Origin: Cytophagaceae bacterium
GTDB lineage: Bacteria > Bacteroidota > Bacteroidia > Cytophagales > Cytophagaceae
DNA: 57,595 nt
Assembly (NCBI GenBank): GCA_021151805.1
Contig: JAGKWN010000014.1
Coordinates: 1 to 57,595 of the forward strand
Direction of reading: 5' to 3'
In this document: piece after piece, positions 46,401 to 55,012 of the stretch
Numbering within the stretch: the first letter of the stretch is position 1
Layout of the letters: each line of letters starts with the position of its first letter
Made by a program: the position numbers and the translations under genes
Notes under the pieces: model-generated
What the model saw: the letters and a program-made list of their open reading frames with translations, nothing else
What the model was told of the DNA's origin: nothing
Database searches by the model: none

Positions 46401-49400
46401 CAGGCAAAAGTGTTACACTGCCTCCTTGTCCGGCAGTTACAGTAGCTTCTTTCCCAGCCTTGCTGAAGGACGATGCCGGCAATGTATTCCAGGTAACATC
46501 AACAGGTGCGGTGGTGCATGTAGGTACATACGACACTACGTATGCTGCCACTCCGATAACAGTAAATACAGGTACGCAACAGGTGGTGTTTGAAGAAAAC
46601 ACAACGGCCAGGTATGACTTTGATATGTGGAAGCCTGAATACAAAAATGTGCTGCAGATTGAGCGCGAATACGAAAAGATCAGCAGCGATTATTATGTAC
46701 CGGCCAAATGCATTACACCTGGCGAAATGGATGTAGTGAATGCTAAGTTGAGCGGTACCGGTGCAGATCCAGGCAAGGTTGTTTTTGCCAATGGAAAAGG
46801 CCTTTTATACAAATTCACAAAATCTGGCAGCACGTTTACAATAAAACTTGCCGGTGGGCCGGCAGCTGATGCGCAGGAGATCTATGCCTGGTATGTAGAT
46901 GGTGCTACAAAAACAGCCATTGGTAAATTGCTTGTGCCAAGTTATGCCAGACAAACAAAGAATGTTGTGATCATACCGGTTGACTTAAAAAGAGGTACCA
47001 GACAAGATATTAATACAGCCCTGTTCAAGGAATATTTGGATAAGACTTATGGCAGACTAGGTATTACTTATAATGTAACGGTGGATGATGATTTCCGTGG
47101 CAATACGTCATGGGATGCAGACGGCAACAATTCGGTACAGGTAACAGGCTCGTCTCTTCTGAGCAATGACTATCAGGGTGAAGAAGAGGCGATGATTAAC
47201 GCCTATGTAGCATTGAAAGGAGCAGCAAATCTTGATTCGAACACGGCATACTTTTTGGCGCCGTATGAAGTTTCACAAATCGAATCAAACCTGTTGGGTA
47301 AGATGCCGGCTGAGGAACAGTTTGGTTTTCTATATACCGGCGCAGCTACACCTGCTGGTATTGCTCGTACCATTGCTCATGAATTGGGCCATGGCGCGTA
47401 TCATCTGGAACATATCTTTAATACAGCTTATCTGGGGCCAGGAAAAAATGATGCAATTAAGAATGGCTCGTTAAACCTGATGAGTTATTTCAATGATCCG
47501 AAAGCAATTGAGCTCTGGAAATTCCAGTGGGATATTGTAAATGCACCGGGTCATGTGTGGGGAATATTGCATAAGGATAAGAATACACATCAGGTCATCG
47601 TTCAGGATATAAAATCATTAGTCCCATATTTAAATGATAATAAAACATCGTATACGTTTATTTCTTCAGCAGGTAAGCAAATATCATTGCCGTCAGATAT
47701 AAAATCCGTGACATTTGAATCAAATGACAGAGCCAGAGAATATATCAAAATGAAGGTATATGCATATGCTGATGGCGGGCTTAGTGAATTTGTGCTTAAT
47801 GATGGGACTAAATATGTAGGTAAATACTATGTAAGCAGCGGAATATTTGCAGGTTATTATACTGAAGATAACAAACCCTATACTGACATTATCACCAAAA
47901 CACTTACGGCTGCAGACAAATCAAAAGCAATTGTCGGTTATTTATGTGTCCAGCAAGGGACGCTAAAATTCAATGTAAGCAGACTAAAATATGACGGCCC
48001 TGCAATAACTACAGATAATTTAGGTGACGGAAAATTTGCAAAAACATTACCTGTTTCTGCATTACTTCCTCCGGCAGATCCGGTAAAAATTTATTTGAAT
48101 TTCACTTCAACAACACCATATACTGGAATAGCACTTGAATTTTTATCCAAAAATTCAACTTGCGATGCCGTATTCCCTAAGTATGTACTTGCCATAGCTA
48201 CACTTGCAGATATGAATCAGGAATTGGTTAGAGACTGTTGGGGCATGGTGAATTTTTTAAATCAATTCGTGATAAATGTTGCATGTACAACGTGTGTCAA
48301 TAAACCAGGAACGCTGACTGAAGCTGATTACAAAAAGAAAGTTGATGATCTAATCGTTGAGCTTAATAGTTTAAGTTCGGTTAAAACTTTATTAGCGAAT
48401 ACAAACGCATCTGCAGAAGATCTTAGAAATGCTTTTGCCAAAGTTGGAGAATGTGTGTTTGGCCAGTTTACAGTAAAAGAACGGATTAATGCAATTAAAA
48501 TACTTACAAAAGAAGAGTTGTATGACTGCCAAGGGCTTATTTATAATCAAATTGATGCATTTAATAATTGTGCAGAAGAATATGTGAAGAATATTGTATT
48601 AAAAACACCTCCAGATCAGGTTGTAGACTTTTTAACAGAATTGGATGGTGAAATGTTATCCTTGCTTTTTGATACAGAAAGCTCGTCGATAGGCTTAAAT
48701 ACATCTGGTTTGAATGGGGATGAAGCAGCAGATGTTGTTTATACACTTACCAATTGGATGATTCAAAAGAATTTTAATAAAGGTTTCATTGATGATCAGT
48801 ATGACCATAAGTATAGTTATTCGATGTATAATTACATGGGAGCTTCTGATATGAATAATACTTTTGGAGGTGCTTGGACATACATGCCAAATTCGACATG
48901 GATAGATGGTAAAATAAAATTTATTATTGCTGACAAGCAAGGAGTAATCGTAAATCCGGACGATATTACATATACTGTTTCATGGGATGACTGGGTTTTA
49001 GTTAGAGCACTTGAAGACTTAAATTATGGAGGCTTAGTTTTAGAAAAAGGAGGAGTAATTTCAGTGCCTGCTATTTATCTCTTTTATGAAATTCAAAATG
49101 CTAAAGCCAAATTTGTTGGAAGTACGATAAGAGAGAGATTTGATGTTATAATGCTGGTATCTGGCGGCGGGGCTATTGTGAATGGAGCGTCTAAATTTTA
49201 CAAAGTTTTAGCCATTGCTGATATGGCAATTAGTTCAGCGGATTTAACCATTTCAAATACTCAGGAAGAAATTGTTGCATGGTTAGGTCCTGAAGATGGT
49301 CCTCAGTTTTTAGAAGCATGGAATCAAATCGTTGCATTTTATGGTGTAGCAACAACTGTAAGAGCAATCAGCCCATATTTATATTCTAAAAGTTTGCTTA

Positions 49401-51247
49401 TTCATAATAAGCTTCAGCAGATTGAATGGAGTAATATACCACCAAATATTAAACCTGCAACTGTAGCTGCCTTAAAGAAATATAAAGTAAAATTGGAGGC
49501 AATCTTTGGGACTAGTCTTGTTAGAGATGTTGTTAGTGGAGATATATTTTCATCCATTAAATCATCAACAGGTAATGCTACTCTGCTCAAGACTAACATA
49601 CTTGATAATGGAATGAAGGAGTTAGTATACGATGTTATAGAAAATGGTGCGTATAATGGAGGAAGCAGCCCAGGCTTTTTTGGAACTGCTAATGATATAT
49701 TTTATAGTCCTAAACCTCAACCGACAGTTCCATCAACAGGTTTTAATGGTTTGCAGCAAGCAGATGTTATTACATTAAACCAGAAAGGTGTTCAACTTAC
49801 AAAAAGTTTTGCTACTCAAAATGGTCTTTCGGTTTCAAGAGTAGATGAATATGCTCTGGTTGATGATCTAACAAATGCTTCAGCAATACAGTTAAATAAT
49901 GTGGGTTCTCTTCCTAAAGCTTCGCTGTATAAAGTTACAAGTCCAACTTTGGGTGTTGCTCTGTATGTTGAGCCATCTGTTAGTACATCAACCCAAATCG
50001 CCCCTAGATTAATTTATGCAAGCAAACCGTTTGTGGAATCACTTTTAGCTAAGGATCAAGTTGATAAATGTGCCTGTAAAACACGGACACCAACTGTTTG
50101 TATTGCACTTGACAATTTAAAAACCAGAACGAATGATGCTGTTGGCGTTGGTGTTTTATGTAAAGCAACTGGTATTACCGATGGGGTACTGCAAACGATT
50201 ATCGCAAAACTCAATACCTATACGGTAGCAACTGTCCAAGTATTTTTGAATGATCTAAAAGGAGTTGGTACAGACCCTTATTTATGTGCTCATGTTAACC
50301 AGCTAACAGTTCCTCTTGTTGAAGCCTGGAAAATTGTTTATGATGCAAGAGGTGCAAATGCTTATAAAAAGGATTTTGTGTTATTACAGCAGATTGTTGA
50401 AATGCGTTCAACAGCCAACGCAGAAATGTATAGAAACCTGGGTGGCGATAATGTACTGATTGAGGTTATAAAGAGAAATGTTGGAGCACCTTGTAATACA
50501 TGCACAGGTAATAAAGTGTGGATGAATAACATGGACGAATATCTGAAGGACGTCGTATATTTTGTAGAAACCTATAAGGCCACCAATGCTAATACAGATG
50601 GTGTTCAATATGTATTCTCTTCGGGAATTACTTCTGCAAGTGAGGGGCAGGCTTACGGAGCCGTTTATATGTTGAAGGTGTTACGGAAAAATACGTCAAT
50701 TCATCCAACCGAGTTTGAAGCTGCCATTGATCCTTCAGGCACACTAAAAGGATGTCATCCAGATGCAAAAATAGATGATCAGATTTTAGAATTTAAGAGC
50801 TGGTCTCCAAATGACGCCGATACAGACGTTGGTTCTATGGGGCCGGATGATGATGAAGGGCCATTAGGAAAATCATACTTTAAGAAATTTTCTGAAAACG
50901 GTTATACACCAGGCAAATCAAGCTCTTATACTCAGTTCTTGTGTTATTTAAACAGAATAAGTAGTATGAATCAATTGAGTTATTACTTTGATAAAGATTT
51001 AATTGTAGCCAAAGGACAAACAGATGCTGATCAATACGTAAAAGGCATTTTTCAGAAACTGTTTACGAATACAAATACACAATCAGAAATATTTGGGGTA
51101 ATATGGAATAACCAAAACCTGAGAGCAGATTTATTCCCTGGAATTGATTTTACAGATCCGGATGCCGAAGATACATGCCTAGGTTTATTTAATACTAAAA
51201 TAGCTAATACTGGGAATTCATTTTATGACTTTATAAAAGTGAAATAA
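43454..51247 (+). CDS. Polymorphic toxin: FN3 modules, metzincin-like peptidase, PD-(D/E)XK tip
   Basis: This is a 2597-aa secreted protein. The signal peptide is MRILFLILTGLLLIGAPVQQAFA (start possibly at the ATG at 43493). A beta-rich N-terminal domain (about 40-310) is followed by five FN3 modules (about 315-810), most opening with Cys. Next come a Cys-containing domain (815-900), a short helical stretch (910-950), and a peptidase region with HELGH (1309-1313) and a Met-turn (NLMSY, Met1343). About residues 1380-2330 form a less regular region including a hydrophobic patch (RFDVIMLVSGGGAIVNGA). The tip (about 2330-2597) carries nuclease-fold landmarks: SASEGQAYGA (Glu2397), then DDQILEFKSW (Asp2441/2442, Glu2446, Lys2448). 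No T9SS sorting domain is present. The stop overlaps the next start as TAATG. Confidence 0.85.
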   Translation: MNTLLSFINNKIRMRILFLILTGLLLIGAPVQQAFAQQQYPVQIQPTVSFPSTFLNDYADPENTNIRVYLADLTKVNYKINIRIKLEGSGNNVVYENKTGITLTLDGGDVYFLNDQDLKKLFAITDLATNVGSQTNSANVLPEGVYTMSLQAYDASVLPVQIPVSNGRTDFTIFNVVRYDPPMLNAPNNAEAFDMQTINQNIFFTWTPRHVVFSPKQQVKYRFSLIKVIPVDRNPYDAMKAMVPTSTGNLVVSDLDFPTFIYSPADLPLEEGCVYAWQVQAYEEVNGIEKAVSRFKNSGYSEVYTFSIKENCEPVTINPISVSGNQVTLSWYGSTISTYSEYEVNYRPAMTSQPWIPILTSQTSITLDNTVLQSDLTYEYTVKARCKNWQSPVYGGTFKIEPATCMAPRPITVDTKSGSPVLTWIENAGVDSIRLYYREKSSAAPFTRVLIAGGTQTYTLPPLAQDGYIVELDALCGTETAAGIKDTFNYNDNGMIGPCPIPMPFQFSAQRVAGDTAMLGWQQVPENTGYSITYWHKDSAAVTHTINNLLTPSTKANLLFDNQLYAYKVTFMCGTKSTTTPVGMFRIDGTINSIPLDPKTADCFPPVELQGQARSTTSAFVEWDKIDGADEYQLFYGVKGTKPFKPFTTTATSTTLKNLEDSKQYQFVVRVRCGGLYSIFSDTALVDLGQDINSKDCDTVAFMAAIKKTTSNILLAWKYDANYTGYVITYRESAQPPSSVYTQAFTNIDTLVQNHLYGDSVKYTFQNLKAGTEYLFTIQAICGAGKAFINAPLKVSTLPDAKSAGTCGSVNACDKTDKTPLTTLNVGEKFHCADYEITVDEVENPSSPTGTYTGNGHMNMPIAGLGDFVTMSISFSNIKINTDTNRCVVEGMINIDSMNAGLLPTDLRNQISGYMDQVTDAIDQANNLLTQASDGLQQAQDAVQQATDYFQGGENTGGVVTGELGETKVTGTVPTSTTSATVSGKSVTLPPCPAVTVASFPALLKDDAGNVFQVTSTGAVVHVGTYDTTYAATPITVNTGTQQVVFEENTTARYDFDMWKPEYKNVLQIEREYEKISSDYYVPAKCITPGEMDVVNAKLSGTGADPGKVVFANGKGLLYKFTKSGSTFTIKLAGGPAADAQEIYAWYVDGATKTAIGKLLVPSYARQTKNVVIIPVDLKRGTRQDINTALFKEYLDKTYGRLGITYNVTVDDDFRGNTSWDADGNNSVQVTGSSLLSNDYQGEEEAMINAYVALKGAANLDSNTAYFLAPYEVSQIESNLLGKMPAEEQFGFLYTGAATPAGIARTIAHELGHGAYHLEHIFNTAYLGPGKNDAIKNGSLNLMSYFNDPKAIELWKFQWDIVNAPGHVWGILHKDKNTHQVIVQDIKSLVPYLNDNKTSYTFISSAGKQISLPSDIKSVTFESNDRAREYIKMKVYAYADGGLSEFVLNDGTKYVGKYYVSSGIFAGYYTEDNKPYTDIITKTLTAADKSKAIVGYLCVQQGTLKFNVSRLKYDGPAITTDNLGDGKFAKTLPVSALLPPADPVKIYLNFTSTTPYTGIALEFLSKNSTCDAVFPKYVLAIATLADMNQELVRDCWGMVNFLNQFVINVACTTCVNKPGTLTEADYKKKVDDLIVELNSLSSVKTLLANTNASAEDLRNAFAKVGECVFGQFTVKERINAIKILTKEELYDCQGLIYNQIDAFNNCAEEYVKNIVLKTPPDQVVDFLTELDGEMLSLLFDTESSSIGLNTSGLNGDEAADVVYTLTNWMIQKNFNKGFIDDQYDHKYSYSMYNYMGASDMNNTFGGAWTYMPNSTWIDGKIKFIIADKQGVIVNPDDITYTVSWDDWVLVRALEDLNYGGLVLEKGGVISVPAIYLFYEIQNAKAKFVGSTIRERFDVIMLVSGGGAIVNGASKFYKVLAIADMAISSADLTISNTQEEIVAWLGPEDGPQFLEAWNQIVAFYGVATTVRAISPYLYSKSLLIHNKLQQIEWSNIPPNIKPATVAALKKYKVKLEAIFGTSLVRDVVSGDIFSSIKSSTGNATLLKTNILDNGMKELVYDVIENGAYNGGSSPGFFGTANDIFYSPKPQPTVPSTGFNGLQQADVITLNQKGVQLTKSFATQNGLSVSRVDEYALVDDLTNASAIQLNNVGSLPKASLYKVTSPTLGVALYVEPSVSTSTQIAPRLIYASKPFVESLLAKDQVDKCACKTRTPTVCIALDNLKTRTNDAVGVGVLCKATGITDGVLQTIIAKLNTYTVATVQVFLNDLKGVGTDPYLCAHVNQLTVPLVEAWKIVYDARGANAYKKDFVLLQQIVEMRSTANAEMYRNLGGDNVLIEVIKRNVGAPCNTCTGNKVWMNNMDEYLKDVVYFVETYKATNANTDGVQYVFSSGITSASEGQAYGAVYMLKVLRKNTSIHPTEFEAAIDPSGTLKGCHPDAKIDDQILEFKSWSPNDADTDVGSMGPDDDEGPLGKSYFKKFSENGYTPGKSSSYTQFLCYLNRISSMNQLSYYFDKDLIVAKGQTDADQYVKGIFQKLFTNTNTQSEIFGVIWNNQNLRADLFPGIDFTDPDAEDTCLGLFNTKIANTGNSFYDFIKVK

Positions 51248-52305
51248 TGTTCAGGTATACAGATAACATCTATGATATACGCAGTAATAGCTCTAATAAT
51301 GAGCATATTATTTATTGTCTTAAAAATGGATCAGTTTTTTTGGATGGAAAGAAAATTTATGAAAATGCACTGGAAAAAGTATTTGGTTTAATTTTAAAAA
51401 ATAATTTTTATACATATGGAAGTGCCAAAGATTATTCTTTAGCAAACTTTGCCAGCCAGATTGTTAGAAAGAATCCTAAAGGAGCGGCTCTTAATACAAT
51501 ATCAGCATTAGGTGTTGTAATTTCAAAAAATGCAATTTTGGACGACATTAGTAATACATTTAAATATGATTTTTATTATTTATTATTTGATTCAAATGAG
51601 GAAACAATACTTTTTAAAAATAAATCAGGTGTATTTGTATTAAATTGTACCGACACGAAATCTGTTTTTCAATCATTTAATAAATTAAGTCTTTATGACT
51701 TATTAACAGCTAAGTGTTACTGGGAACTTAATCTAGACGGAAGAAAGCATATAAATGCACTGAAGGAAGAAAAGGATGTTACAATAATCAAAGTAATCGG
51801 CATTGAAGATAATCAACTGATTGTCTTTATGAGCAACAGTGAGCTAATATCTATTGATATTGAAACGGGTAATATCTTATGGGAAACCAACGATTTTATT
51901 AAAAATAATTTACCTTATTACTCCAATTACAGGATGGTAAGTTCTATTTTTTATTATGGTGTTTTAGAGAATGGTAAATTCTATCAATTGCAAGGGAATA
52001 ATTACTTCAGTATTGATTTGCAGACTCAGCAGGTAGATATTTTATGGGAAGATAAGTCTGAGACAAATTACCTAACGGTTCAATATACCAGCTATACAGA
52101 AGACTATATTTATTTTACGGGTTCAAGAAATAATCGTTTGTCTCCTTATCTCTTAGGCGCGTTTAATAGGAAAACACTGCAGGTAGATTGGGTGCATGAA
52201 CCTGAAGGTATTGTTAATCCGCTTACAAATGCACCGCAGTATGTAAATGGTAAGCTGTATATCTTAGATAGCGGAGGTATATTGCATATATATGAAAAGG
52301 AATAA
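51247..52305 (+). CDS. Cytoplasmic PQQ-like beta-propeller, probable immunity protein
   Basis: This 352-aa protein has no signal peptide. Repeated blade-like strands include SNSELISIDIETGNILWETND, YFSIDLQTQQVDILWED and FNRKTLQVDWVHEPEG, ending in NGKLYILDSGGILHIYEKE; these resemble PQQ-type beta-propeller repeats. Its ATG overlaps the stop of the toxin-like gene by one base (TAATG), the usual coupling of immunity genes to toxins, so I infer that it neutralises the nuclease tip. A diverged paralogue (52647-53657) sits behind the first cassette repeat, consistent with immunity proteins for related but different toxins. The gene is AT-rich compared with the operon upstream. I do not recognise a named immunity family, and no catalytic residues can be named. 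Confidence 0.72.
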   Translation: MFRYTDNIYDIRSNSSNNEHIIYCLKNGSVFLDGKKIYENALEKVFGLILKNNFYTYGSAKDYSLANFASQIVRKNPKGAALNTISALGVVISKNAILDDISNTFKYDFYYLLFDSNEETILFKNKSGVFVLNCTDTKSVFQSFNKLSLYDLLTAKCYWELNLDGRKHINALKEEKDVTIIKVIGIEDNQLIVFMSNSELISIDIETGNILWETNDFIKNNLPYYSNYRMVSSIFYYGVLENGKFYQLQGNNYFSIDLQTQQVDILWEDKSETNYLTVQYTSYTEDYIYFTGSRNNRLSPYLLGAFNRKTLQVDWVHEPEGIVNPLTNAPQYVNGKLYILDSGGILHIYEKE

Positions 52306-52331
52306 AGTTTTTTGAATATAGGTGTATGTTT

Positions 52332-52620
52332 TTTCGCCTTGGTTGGTAACGTCGTATTTCGCTGCAGTTGTGCCTTTTCGGCCTTCACCGAGTCGGAAGC
52401 CTAGTATGATGTTAAATTTTTCACTTCTTAAAACATTGCACCAACTAGATCAAAGCTTGTGGTTTGCCTGAAGAATATATATATTAATTTTATTAAATAA
52501 ATTTCATACTTGGTTATTTAGTTATTTATTCCACTGGGACACAACCCTGGGCCGTTGGCCGATGGCACAACAGCAGGTTGATTCGTGGATTGGGTAAGGG
52601 AATCGCCAACAGGGAGTGAA
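52332..52620. repeat. Cassette repeat, copy A
   Basis: First of four diverged copies of one intergenic repeat. It starts TTTCGCCTTGGTTGG and carries CGGAAGCCTAGTATGATG, the AT-rich AAGAATATATATATTAATTT block and the terminal GGGAATCGCCAACAGGGAG ending in TGAA. It shares its left part (GTAACGTCGTATTTCGCTGC) with copy C. Sequence to the right of AGTGAA is unique. It follows the resident immunity gene by 26 bases. Confidence 0.9.
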
Positions 52621-52622
52621 AT

Positions 52623-52643
52623 ATTATTAAAGTAACGAATTAG
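52623..52643 (+). pseudogene. Possible toxin-tail remnant of cassette A
   Basis: Right after the repeat, six codons read IIKVTN and stop, 3 bases before the GTG of the orphan beta-propeller. The resident toxin ends FIKVK and stop just before its own beta-propeller. The match is very short, but it is in the position predicted if toxin end and immunity gene moved together. Confidence 0.4.
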
Positions 52644-52646
52644 AAA

Positions 52647-53657
52647 GTGCGCGAGAGTAATTTTTCTTTAATATCTGTTAATCCCGGATATCAGGTAAAA
52701 GACGGAAATGTTTTTTATACAAAAGGTAATTCCAGGAGAGAAAAAGTTTTGTTTGTAAATGAAACTCAAATTAGCGCTTTAAAAGGCTGCGGCACATTCT
52801 TTATCACCGGAAACTCCATAGTTTCGTTTTTTTGGGATATAGGAATTGTCATCTTTGACTTTCAAGGCAATATTATTAAACAGTTTAACAATTATTCAAT
52901 TTCATCATTGGTCATTAATAATGAATATTTTACAATAAGAGACACCTCAAATAATACATATCATAGGGTCTCATGTACGGACTTTAACACAATCGGAGTT
53001 TCAAGTATAAATTACATTTTTCAAAAAAATGATTTTGGTTTCATCATTGAAAACAATATTCTGTCAGCATTCTCTATTAAAAATGGAAACAAAATCTGGG
53101 AACACGGTATCTCTTCTTATCAGCTAGCAACTGTACCTAAATTTTTAGGTATCACTAACAATAAAATTTTCATTTTATTAAACCTAGTGGAAATTATCGT
53201 TTTAAATACGCAAGATGGTTCTTTAGTAAAGACAATTAATTCTGATCAAACTTTTCTTACGGTAGATACTTTTATGCATCCGGATAATCACCATATTTAT
53301 TGTTTGCATAATAAGTTTACCAAGATTAATACAGAAACACTGGAAATAGAAGTTGTAAAACAAATTGTTACACCAGCTACTGACAAGAATAGCTTAAATA
53401 TTCTTGAAGGTATCAAATCATCTTCGTTCCAGGGGAAATATATCAGTTTCACTTCATTTACGAATTTGAGATCTGGTTTTGCAAAGTGGATCGGATTTTT
53501 TGATTATGAAATTGGAAAGATTGTTTGGCACTATGAAGTATTACCTTCAGGAGGCCAACTAAGCTTTGGCGCAGGCGAAACGCCTAAATTAGCTGCTGAT
53601 AAAATCTATATTCTTGACACGGAGAATATTTTGCACGTTATGAAATCTGATATTTAA
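52647..53657 (+). CDS. Orphan beta-propeller immunity-like protein
   Basis: This 336-aa protein starts with GTG and has no signal peptide. It has the same type of repeated strands as the resident immunity candidate (FSIKNGNKIWEHGIS, LNTQDGSLVKTINSD, DYEIGKIVWHYE), and the C-terminal ends align (KIYILDTENILHVM against KLYILDSGGILHIY). The rest is strongly diverged, as expected of immunity proteins specific to different toxins. No toxin gene precedes it, only repeat copy A and a few codons that may be a toxin tail. Whether it is expressed depends on a promoter inside or before the repeat, which I could not identify. A start further downstream is possible. Confidence 0.7.
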   Translation: MRESNFSLISVNPGYQVKDGNVFYTKGNSRREKVLFVNETQISALKGCGTFFITGNSIVSFFWDIGIVIFDFQGNIIKQFNNYSISSLVINNEYFTIRDTSNNTYHRVSCTDFNTIGVSSINYIFQKNDFGFIIENNILSAFSIKNGNKIWEHGISSYQLATVPKFLGITNNKIFILLNLVEIIVLNTQDGSLVKTINSDQTFLTVDTFMHPDNHHIYCLHNKFTKINTETLEIEVVKQIVTPATDKNSLNILEGIKSSSFQGKYISFTSFTNLRSGFAKWIGFFDYEIGKIVWHYEVLPSGGQLSFGAGETPKLAADKIYILDTENILHVMKSDI

Positions 53658-53758
53658 TTTGGTGAACCTAGGGTTTTCATACGATCAATAAAAGTTAAAA
53701 ATTTTATCCATGTTGGTGCCCTTTACCTTATGTTGGAGTAACTATTCGCGTATCAACC

Positions 53759-54025
53759 TGCTGTTGTGCCATTGGCCGCCGCCCCGGCGGAAGCCCGCTA
53801 CAGTATGATGTTAAATTTTTCACTTCTTAAAACATTGCACCAACTACTATCAAAGTTTGTGGTTTGCCTGAAGAATATATATATTAATTTTATTAAATAA
53901 ATTTCGTGCTTGGTTATTTATTCATTCCTGTGGGCATGCCCCTGGGCTTCCGCCGTGGCAGAGGTCGATGGGACAACAGCAGGTTATATTTGTGGATTGG
54001 TTAAGGGAATCGCCAACAGGGAGTG
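53759..54025. repeat. Cassette repeat, copy B
   Basis: Most diverged of the four copies. The start has GTTGTGCCATTGGCCGCCG and CGGCGGAAGCC in place of TCCG/CGGA. The central TTAAATTTTTCACTTCTTAA block and the AT-rich block are kept, and the end has GGGAATCGCCAACAGGGAG followed by TGAA. About 100 bases between the upstream stop and this repeat hold nothing recognisable. Confidence 0.9.
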
Positions 54026-54118
54026 AAGATTTATGATTATAGAAGTAAGTCAGGTAGTAGTATTGTATATAAGAAAATTAAAAGCGATACTATACCTGAA
54101 TCTGTTATATTAGTATAA
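54026..54118 (+). pseudogene. Toxin-tail remnant of cassette B
   Basis: From the end of repeat B, 30 codons are open with no start of their own and read KIYDYRSKSGSSIVYKK, then IKSDTIPESVILV and stop. The stop TAA overlaps the ATG of the next gene by one base as TAATG, exactly like the intact toxin/immunity junction at 51245-51249. I read it as the 3' end of a lost toxin gene carried with its immunity gene. Confidence 0.6.
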
Positions 54119-54699
54119 TGGAACAAGATTCTAGGAAACATTCAAGCCTTTTGTTTGATGAAAAGATAGAGCGATTCTATAAAAGACTTGCAGATAAAGA
54201 TATTAATGCATTTATGTATGCATTTGGTATTAATTTGCATAGTTACCATCACGAGCATAAAAACCTTAATCTAATAACATCATATGCATCCGTTTTTAAA
54301 GCGCTATGGAACGTTGAGATATGGTCCAGAGTAACCTGGGGTGCTGATGATATAAAAACAGAAGACATGTACGAAAAAGAGTTTGATGAAGCTATGGTAA
54401 AAGGTCAAGGCTATTTTGATTATTTAATTAATCAGTCAATTAAATACAATAGACCTGATTGGTGCATGTTTGGATTATTAGGGATGATGCAGGGTACATT
54501 GAATAGAAATCAATATGAAGTAGCCGATAAGGAAAGTATATTTACCCAAGATGGATTTTTGAGTAACATAAAGTATTTACCAGAATCATTTTTGAGAAAA
54601 TATAAAAATGATCTGGAGTCTTTATTCACGTATTTTGATGAAAGGAATTATAAATTGATTATTGATGATTTGAAAGGAAGTTCAATAAAAATTGTATAA
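54118..54699 (+). CDS. Orphan immunity-like protein, cassette B
   Basis: This 193-aa cytosolic, mostly helical protein has no signal or membrane segment. It is rich in aromatic residues (SRVTWGADDIKTEDMYEKEF, YFDYLINQSIKYNRPDWCMFGLLGMMQ). I recognise no family. Its ATG overlaps the stop of a 30-codon open frame that looks like a truncated toxin end, and it is flanked by repeat copies B and C. AT-rich composition, small size, acidic character and context support an immunity role. This is inference from neighbourhood, not homology. Confidence 0.65.
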   Translation: MEQDSRKHSSLLFDEKIERFYKRLADKDINAFMYAFGINLHSYHHEHKNLNLITSYASVFKALWNVEIWSRVTWGADDIKTEDMYEKEFDEAMVKGQGYFDYLINQSIKYNRPDWCMFGLLGMMQGTLNRNQYEVADKESIFTQDGFLSNIKYLPESFLRKYKNDLESLFTYFDERNYKLIIDDLKGSSIKIV

Positions 54700-54739
54700 T
54701 TCTAAATCCTTTTATCCAGATTACTATATACTTTTACTC

Positions 54740-55012
54740 TTTCGCCTTGGTTGGTAACGTCGTATTTCGCTGCAGTTGTGTCATTGGCCTCCGCCGCGAC
54801 GGAAGCCTAGTATGATATTAAATTTTTTACTTCTTAAAACATTGCACCCCACTACAATCAAAGTTTGTGGTTTGCCTGAAGAATATATATATTAATTTTA
54901 TGCTTGGTTATTTAGTTATTCATTCCAGTGGGCACAATCCTGGGCTGTTGACCGATGGCACAATAGTAGATTGATTCGTGGATTGGGTAAGGGAATCGCC
55001 AACAGGGAGTGA
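54740..55012. repeat. Cassette repeat, copy C
   Basis: Left part as in copy A (TTCGCCTTGGTTGGTAACGT), hairpin region as in copy D (CCTCCGCCGCGACGGAAGCC), and a small deletion after the AT-rich block (TTAATTTTATGCTTGG where A, B and D have an extra TTAAATAAATTTC). It ends at AGTGA and is followed at once by unique sequence. Confidence 0.9.

Noticed and set aside
43454..51247. T9SS sorting domain at the end of the toxin-like protein
   Set aside because: The C-terminus is the nuclease-like tip, without YPNP or the terminal beta-strand pattern seen in the adhesin.
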